Origin: CAJINA01 sp964647585
GTDB taxonomy: Bacteria > Desulfobacterota > Desulfobacteria > Desulfobacterales > CAJINA01
Length of the DNA stretch: 64,000 bases
Assembly: GCA_964647585.1 (NCBI GenBank)
Contig: CAZYGG010000005.1
Coordinates: forward strand, 31,465-95,464
Direction of reading: 5' to 3'
In this document: piece by piece, positions 60,859 to 64,000 of the stretch
Layout: each line of letters starts with the position of its first letter
Position numbering within the stretch: the stretch's first letter is position 1
Notes under the pieces: generated by a model
Told to the model about the DNA's origin: nothing
Databases searched by the model: none
What the model saw: only the letters and a program-made list of their open reading frames with translations
Program-made: the position numbers and the translations under genes

Positions 60859-62268
60859 CTCGTCTTCAGGATTGCTAAGCGGAATCTGCCATTTTTTCAT
60901 GCGCTTGTAGATTGCCGGCCGACTCAGGCCCACCCGGCGGCCGACGGCGGCCTTGTTCCATTCACACTCTTTTAAAAGACTCAACAGCAGATCTTTGGTA
61001 AGCTTTTTCTTGGCGGCTTGCGGCGGCGCATTGGGAGCCGCCGGCGATAAACCGGCCGGTGCGCTTTCCCCCGTACGGATCTCGATCGGGATATCCAGCA
61101 CATCGATCCGGTTCCGGCTGCACAATACAAAGGCATGCTCAATGGCGTTCTCCAGTTCACGGACATTTCCCGGCCACGGGTAGTCCATGAAAAGGCGCAT
61201 GGCTGAGGCGGTGAGGCCGCTGATATTTTTTCCGGTCTTTTTATTCATCAGCTTTATGAAATGGCTGACGAGGATCGGGACATCTTCCCGCCGTTCCCGC
61301 AAAGACGGCAGATGAATCGGGAACACTTTGAGGCGGTAGTAGAGGTCGTCGCGGAAGTGACCGGCCTGGACCTGGGCGTACAGGTCCTTGTGGGTCGCGG
61401 TGAGGATGCGGACATCGATCCTGCGCCGGCGCGATTCTCCCACCCGTTCGATTTCCCGCTCCTGGAGGACCCGCAGAAGCTTGACCTGGATAAAGGGGCT
61501 GAGTTCCGCGATTTCATCCAGGAAAACCGTTCCGCCGGCAGCCTCTTCAAAACGGCCCATGCGGTCGCGGGTGGCCCCGGTGTAGGATCCCTTCACATGG
61601 CCGAACAGTTCGCTCTCGATGAGGTTGGCTGGCAGGGCCGAACAATTGACCGTGATAAACGGGCGCCCCTTGCGGTCACTGTTGTAGTGGATGGCACTGG
61701 CCACGAGTTCCTTGCCGGTACCGCTCTCACCCTGTACCACCACGGTCGCGTCACTGGCGGCAGCCGCCTTGATCGCTTTGAAGACAACCCGCATGGCGGC
61801 GCTCTTCCCAATGATGTTGTTCAGGCGGTGCAGCTCCCCCAGTCGCAGGGCCGCTGCCTCGGCTTCCTGTCGGGCCCGGTTGAGTTCGGTAACGTCGGTG
61901 ACGGTTTCCACCACGCCGATGACATTGTCCTGGCCGTCGGTCACCACCGACGCGTTTTTTATAATCGCCACGTCATGGCCGTCCTTGTGTTGCAGGAAAC
62001 ACTCCTTGGCTTCCGAACTTTTGCGCTCCATGATTTTACATTTTTGAATACCGGACGGACACTGGGTTCCGAAACAGCGGTTGCATTGAATCAGGGCACA
62101 GGATTGTCCCAGCGCCTCGGCCGCCGTATAGCCGCTGATGCGTTCCATGGCTCTATTCCAGGATGAGATGCGGCCGGTCATGTCCAGGGTGAACACGCCG
62201 TCGGCCATGGAATTGAAGATGTGATTGGCAATGCGCAGGTTCCAGATTGCATGGGTGTTGTCTTGCAT
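60856..62268 (-). CDS. Sigma-54-dependent transcriptional regulator with PAS domain
   Basis: The 470-residue protein has a PAS domain (about 12-130) with an unusual cysteine-rich stretch (CALIQCNRCFGTQCPSGIQK), an AAA+ domain (about 150-390) with Walker A GESGTGKELVA, a GSYTGAT version of the GAFTGA loop, and Walker B GTVFLDEIAEL, and a Fis-type helix-turn-helix (WNKAAVGRRVGLSRPAIYKR). It activates sigma-54 promoters. Three sigma-54-type promoters with shared half-sites lie around it (58644, 59342, 62491), so it probably controls the zinc-ribbon, flavodoxin and thioredoxin genes. The PAS cysteines suggest a redox or metal signal. Confidence 0.94.
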   Translation of the reverse strand: MQDNTHAIWNLRIANHIFNSMADGVFTLDMTGRISSWNRAMERISGYTAAEALGQSCALIQCNRCFGTQCPSGIQKCKIMERKSSEAKECFLQHKDGHDVAIIKNASVVTDGQDNVIGVVETVTDVTELNRARQEAEAAALRLGELHRLNNIIGKSAAMRVVFKAIKAAAASDATVVVQGESGTGKELVASAIHYNSDRKGRPFITVNCSALPANLIESELFGHVKGSYTGATRDRMGRFEEAAGGTVFLDEIAELSPFIQVKLLRVLQEREIERVGESRRRRIDVRILTATHKDLYAQVQAGHFRDDLYYRLKVFPIHLPSLRERREDVPILVSHFIKLMNKKTGKNISGLTASAMRLFMDYPWPGNVRELENAIEHAFVLCSRNRIDVLDIPIEIRTGESAPAGLSPAAPNAPPQAAKKKLTKDLLLSLLKECEWNKAAVGRRVGLSRPAIYKRMKKWQIPLSNPEDE

Positions 62269-62290
62269 GTGTCGGCAGCCTTCAGGAAAT

Positions 62291-62331
62291 GGTTACGGTT
62301 AGATACGTCACCAAGCGTTACCCGGCGTAAC
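62291..62331. promoter_or_regulatory. Enhancer-site candidates between the regulator and thioredoxin genes
   Basis: GGTTACGGTTAGATACGTCACC (first 20 bases GGTTACGGTTAGATACGTCA, at 62291) and GTTACCCGGCGTAAC (62317-62331), a perfect inverted repeat, both carry the half-site CGTNAC. The latter is 160 bases before the sigma-54-like core of the thioredoxin gene and just upstream of the divergent regulator, allowing autoregulation too. Confidence 0.5.
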
Positions 62332-62490
62332 TTTACAACCAGCCAATACCGTATTCAAGCAAAGAAAGGATGTCAAGCCTCTTCCACCCGGCGGGTAATC
62401 ACACAACCATGAGAACCCAACAATCCGTTTTAATTGAGAATCGAAATATTTGACAAATTGAAGTGTTGTTTGGGGCCGGGCGGCCCTAAA

Positions 62491-62506
62491 TGGCATGCTT
62501 CTTGAT
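62491..62506 (+). promoter_or_regulatory. Sigma-54-like promoter of the thioredoxin gene
   Basis: TGGCATGCTTCTTGAT resembles the flavodoxin promoter core (TGGCACGCTTGTTGAA), including the GA in place of GC at -12. The start predicted from it is near 62518. Confidence 0.55.
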
Positions 62507-62586
62507 AGATAGTTTCATTGAAACGCCACAGTACCGTAACCGTGTATGGAAACTGGAACCCTATATTGGGGCAAGGAGAAGTTGCT

Positions 62587-62916
62587 GTGAACCAGGTAAA
62601 AGCGACAAGTCGGGAGCCGTTCAAAGAGATGATCGGGCAGGGTGTCTCACTGATTGATTTCAACGCGCCCTGGTGCGGACCCTGCAGGGCCCAGAAACCG
62701 ATCATCGACAATCTGGCTGTAAAATACAAAGACCGGGTATCCGTCGCCGAGCTGGATGTGGATGAAAACAGGGAGACCGCCATGCAGCTGGGCATTGCCA
62801 GCATCCCCACATTGATCCTGTATAAAGAAAGCCGGGAGGTTGAACGCTTTGTCGGTCTTCAAACCATGGAAACCCTGACAACGGCCATCGAAACCGTGCT
62901 GCAACCGTCCCCGTGA
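62587..62916 (+). CDS. trxA: Thioredoxin
   Basis: Translation is placed at GTG 62587 because AAGGAG ends eight bases upstream and gives 109 residues, the standard size; an ATG at 62518 would lie at the transcription start itself. The active site FNAPWCGPCRAQKP and the cis-proline IASIPTLILY are canonical. It reduces protein disulfides. Its sigma-54-like promoter and the adjacent enhancer-binding regulator suggest inducible expression. DUF1638 follows 58 bases later. Confidence 0.95.
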   Translation: MNQVKATSREPFKEMIGQGVSLIDFNAPWCGPCRAQKPIIDNLAVKYKDRVSVAELDVDENRETAMQLGIASIPTLILYKESREVERFVGLQTMETLTTAIETVLQPSP

Positions 62917-62974
62917 AACGATTCACGGACCGGGAAAGCCGTTGCGATGATCGCAACCGGAAGTGAGGTGCAAA

Positions 62975-63628
62975 ATGAGTACGCCGTCATTTGAGAATAT
63001 CGCCATTGTCTCCTGCGGCACCATGAGTCTTGAATTAAACCACCTGCAGGCTGACGGTTTTTTGGATACGCAGCACCTGCTGTTCACCACTCCGGGCCTG
63101 CACCAGGGCATTCCGGAACTGGAGCGCCAATTACTCCGGAAAATAGAAAAGGGCCGGCAGCTCGCAGAAAAGGTCCTCGTAATCTATGGCGGCAAGTTCT
63201 GCTATGTGAACGTGGATAATCCCACCCGGCGTATGCAGGACATTATCGCCGAACTGGGTGATGATGTCGCTCGTATAGATGCCACCCACTGTATGGATAT
63301 GCTGGCCAGTGAAGAAGAGCGCGAAAAGATTGCTGCTGACCTGGTTGGTGGCGAGCCGGTGTGGTGGATGACGCCGGGGTGGGTGAAATTCCGCAAACAG
63401 GTGTTCAAGGGCTGGGACAAAGGGCTTGCCAACGAGAATTTCCCAAAGCACACGGGTGGAGCGATTGTTCTTGACGGCATCGGGTACCTGGACCAGTACC
63501 TGGCGGAGAAGCCTGAAGAGTTCCTGGAGTACTGTGACTGGATGGGAATCCCCATGCAGACCTGCCCCATATCCCTTGACCGGTTCAAATCCCTGCTGAT
63601 CACCGGTGCGCAGAGACTTCGCGGATAG
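62975..63628 (+). CDS. DUF1638 protein
   Basis: ATG 62975 is chosen because GAGGTG ends four bases upstream, giving 217 residues. The family's features are the N-terminal IAIVSCGTMSLELNHLQADG, the VIYGGKFCYVNVDNPTRR segment with a conserved cysteine, and WWMTPGWVKFRKQVF. DUF1638 genes are found in anaerobes near corrinoid methyltransferases, where a cysteine-rich metal or cofactor site is suspected; the function is unknown. It is probably cotranscribed with trxA and with the FmdB-like gene 11 bases later. Confidence 0.9.
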   Translation: MSTPSFENIAIVSCGTMSLELNHLQADGFLDTQHLLFTTPGLHQGIPELERQLLRKIEKGRQLAEKVLVIYGGKFCYVNVDNPTRRMQDIIAELGDDVARIDATHCMDMLASEEEREKIAADLVGGEPVWWMTPGWVKFRKQVFKGWDKGLANENFPKHTGGAIVLDGIGYLDQYLAEKPEEFLEYCDWMGIPMQTCPISLDRFKSLLITGAQRLRG

Positions 63629-63639
63629 GAGATAGAGTC

Positions 63640-63834
63640 ATGCCGATCTACGCATATAAGTGCAAAAAGTGTGATACCTGCTTTGAGAAACTGGTGTTCG
63701 CCGGTGATGAACAGCAGGTCGAATGTCCGGGTTGCGGCACCGCGCAGGTCGAAAAACTGATGAGCTGTGCCAGCTTCATGGATGGAGGCGTCGGCAAGAC
63801 CTGTTCAGCGGGAACCAGTTCCGGTTTCTCGTGA
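63640..63834 (+). CDS. FmdB-family zinc-ribbon protein
   Basis: The 64-residue protein has the FmdB zinc ribbon: MPIYAYKCKKCDTCFEKLVF and VECPGCGTAQVEKLMS supply two CxxC pairs, followed by a Gly/Ser tail. FmdB was named as a putative regulator but its function is unproven. AGGAGA precedes the ATG. It is the last gene of the thioredoxin-DUF1638 unit. Confidence 0.9.
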   Translation: MPIYAYKCKKCDTCFEKLVFAGDEQQVECPGCGTAQVEKLMSCASFMDGGVGKTCSAGTSSGFS

Positions 63835-63947
63835 GCGGGCTGACCCGTTCGCTGCGGTCGGCAGCGCAGAGACCCTGGTCCAGTTGGTCGGGTGAAAGGC
63901 CTTGTTTTTCAGTCAAAACCGGATCGGCTAGAGGTGAAGGTTTTGCT

Positions 63948-63968
63948 CCTCCCCCTTGACGGGGGAGG
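63948..63968. repeat. GC-rich hairpin near the right end of the window
   Basis: CCTCCCCC and GGGGGAGG form an 8-bp stem around TTGAC. No U-run follows. It resembles the common CTCCCCCTTGACGGGGGAG-type intergenic element rather than a terminator. No gene was seen between 63835 and the window end. Confidence 0.55.
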
Positions 63969-64000
63969 CCGGGTGCGTGCAATCTGATAACATAGGTAAC

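Noticed and set aside
61261..62166. 301-codon plus-strand frame
   Set aside because: It is antisense to the sigma-54 regulator with complete AAA+ motifs.
1..64000. tRNA or rRNA genes
   Set aside because: No cloverleaf-compatible GTTCGA loops or ribosomal RNA words were recognised on either strand.

Overview
The window looks like chromosomal DNA of an anaerobic, probably sulfate-reducing member of the Desulfobacterota (Desulfobacterales type). This is an inference from gene content: a class I hybrid-cluster protein next to an HcpR-like regulator, a methylenetetrahydrofolate reductase fused to a MetV-type domain, a PCP_red / sirohaem-type reductase with ferredoxin clusters, large hybrid kinases, several sigma-54 promoters, a DUF1638 protein and an orphan radical-SAM/SPASM maturase. 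No rRNA or tRNA gene was seen, so the lineage cannot be fixed further.

Bases 1-11743 hold a type I-C CRISPR-Cas locus read left to right: cas3 (5' end outside the window), cas5c, cas8c with an internal cas11c start, cas7c, a two-gene cargo (a four-helix-bundle protein and a RhuM-Fic protein), then cas4, cas1, cas2, a leader of about 180 nt and an array of 40 visible repeats. The array is interrupted by a 100-N assembly gap that falls inside a spacer also present intact three repeats earlier. The cargo separates the interference genes from the adaptation genes and ends 3 nt before cas4.

Bases 11.8-17 kb hold a small membrane protein, an HTH/zinc protein with a palindromic operator candidate, and the methionine genes metY-metX-metW plus a MOSC protein. 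Bases 17-31 kb carry a sensor kinase, a radical SAM enzyme, a PilZ/acetyltransferase-like protein, an enolase-superfamily enzyme, a flavoprotein, an AT-rich adenylate cyclase between 60-nt direct repeats, and an amino-acid permease fused to two Usp domains. Bases 31-39 kb are C1, sulfur and nitrogen metabolism: metF, a sulfite-reductase-like protein, a thioredoxin-cupin gene with a second internal ribosome site, amtB with a sigma-54 promoter, cysK and a serine acetyltransferase.

Bases 39-53 kb hold a 1627-residue hybrid kinase with its likely response regulator, a PilZ protein, a cytidylate-kinase-like protein, a Usp protein, the divergent hcpR-hcp pair, a zinc-ribbon/HD protein, a ferredoxin-like protein and an orphan radical-SAM/SPASM gene. 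Bases 53-64 kb hold HU, DUF1786, PhoH, a REC-GGDEF-EAL protein, and a cluster that looks like a small sigma-54 redox regulon: zinc ribbon, flavodoxin, decayed disulfide reductase, enhancer-binding regulator, thioredoxin, DUF1638 and FmdB.

Intergenic spaces are rich in palindromic repeat elements of at least five families, one of which has several full or partial copies between 44.9 and 60.9 kb.
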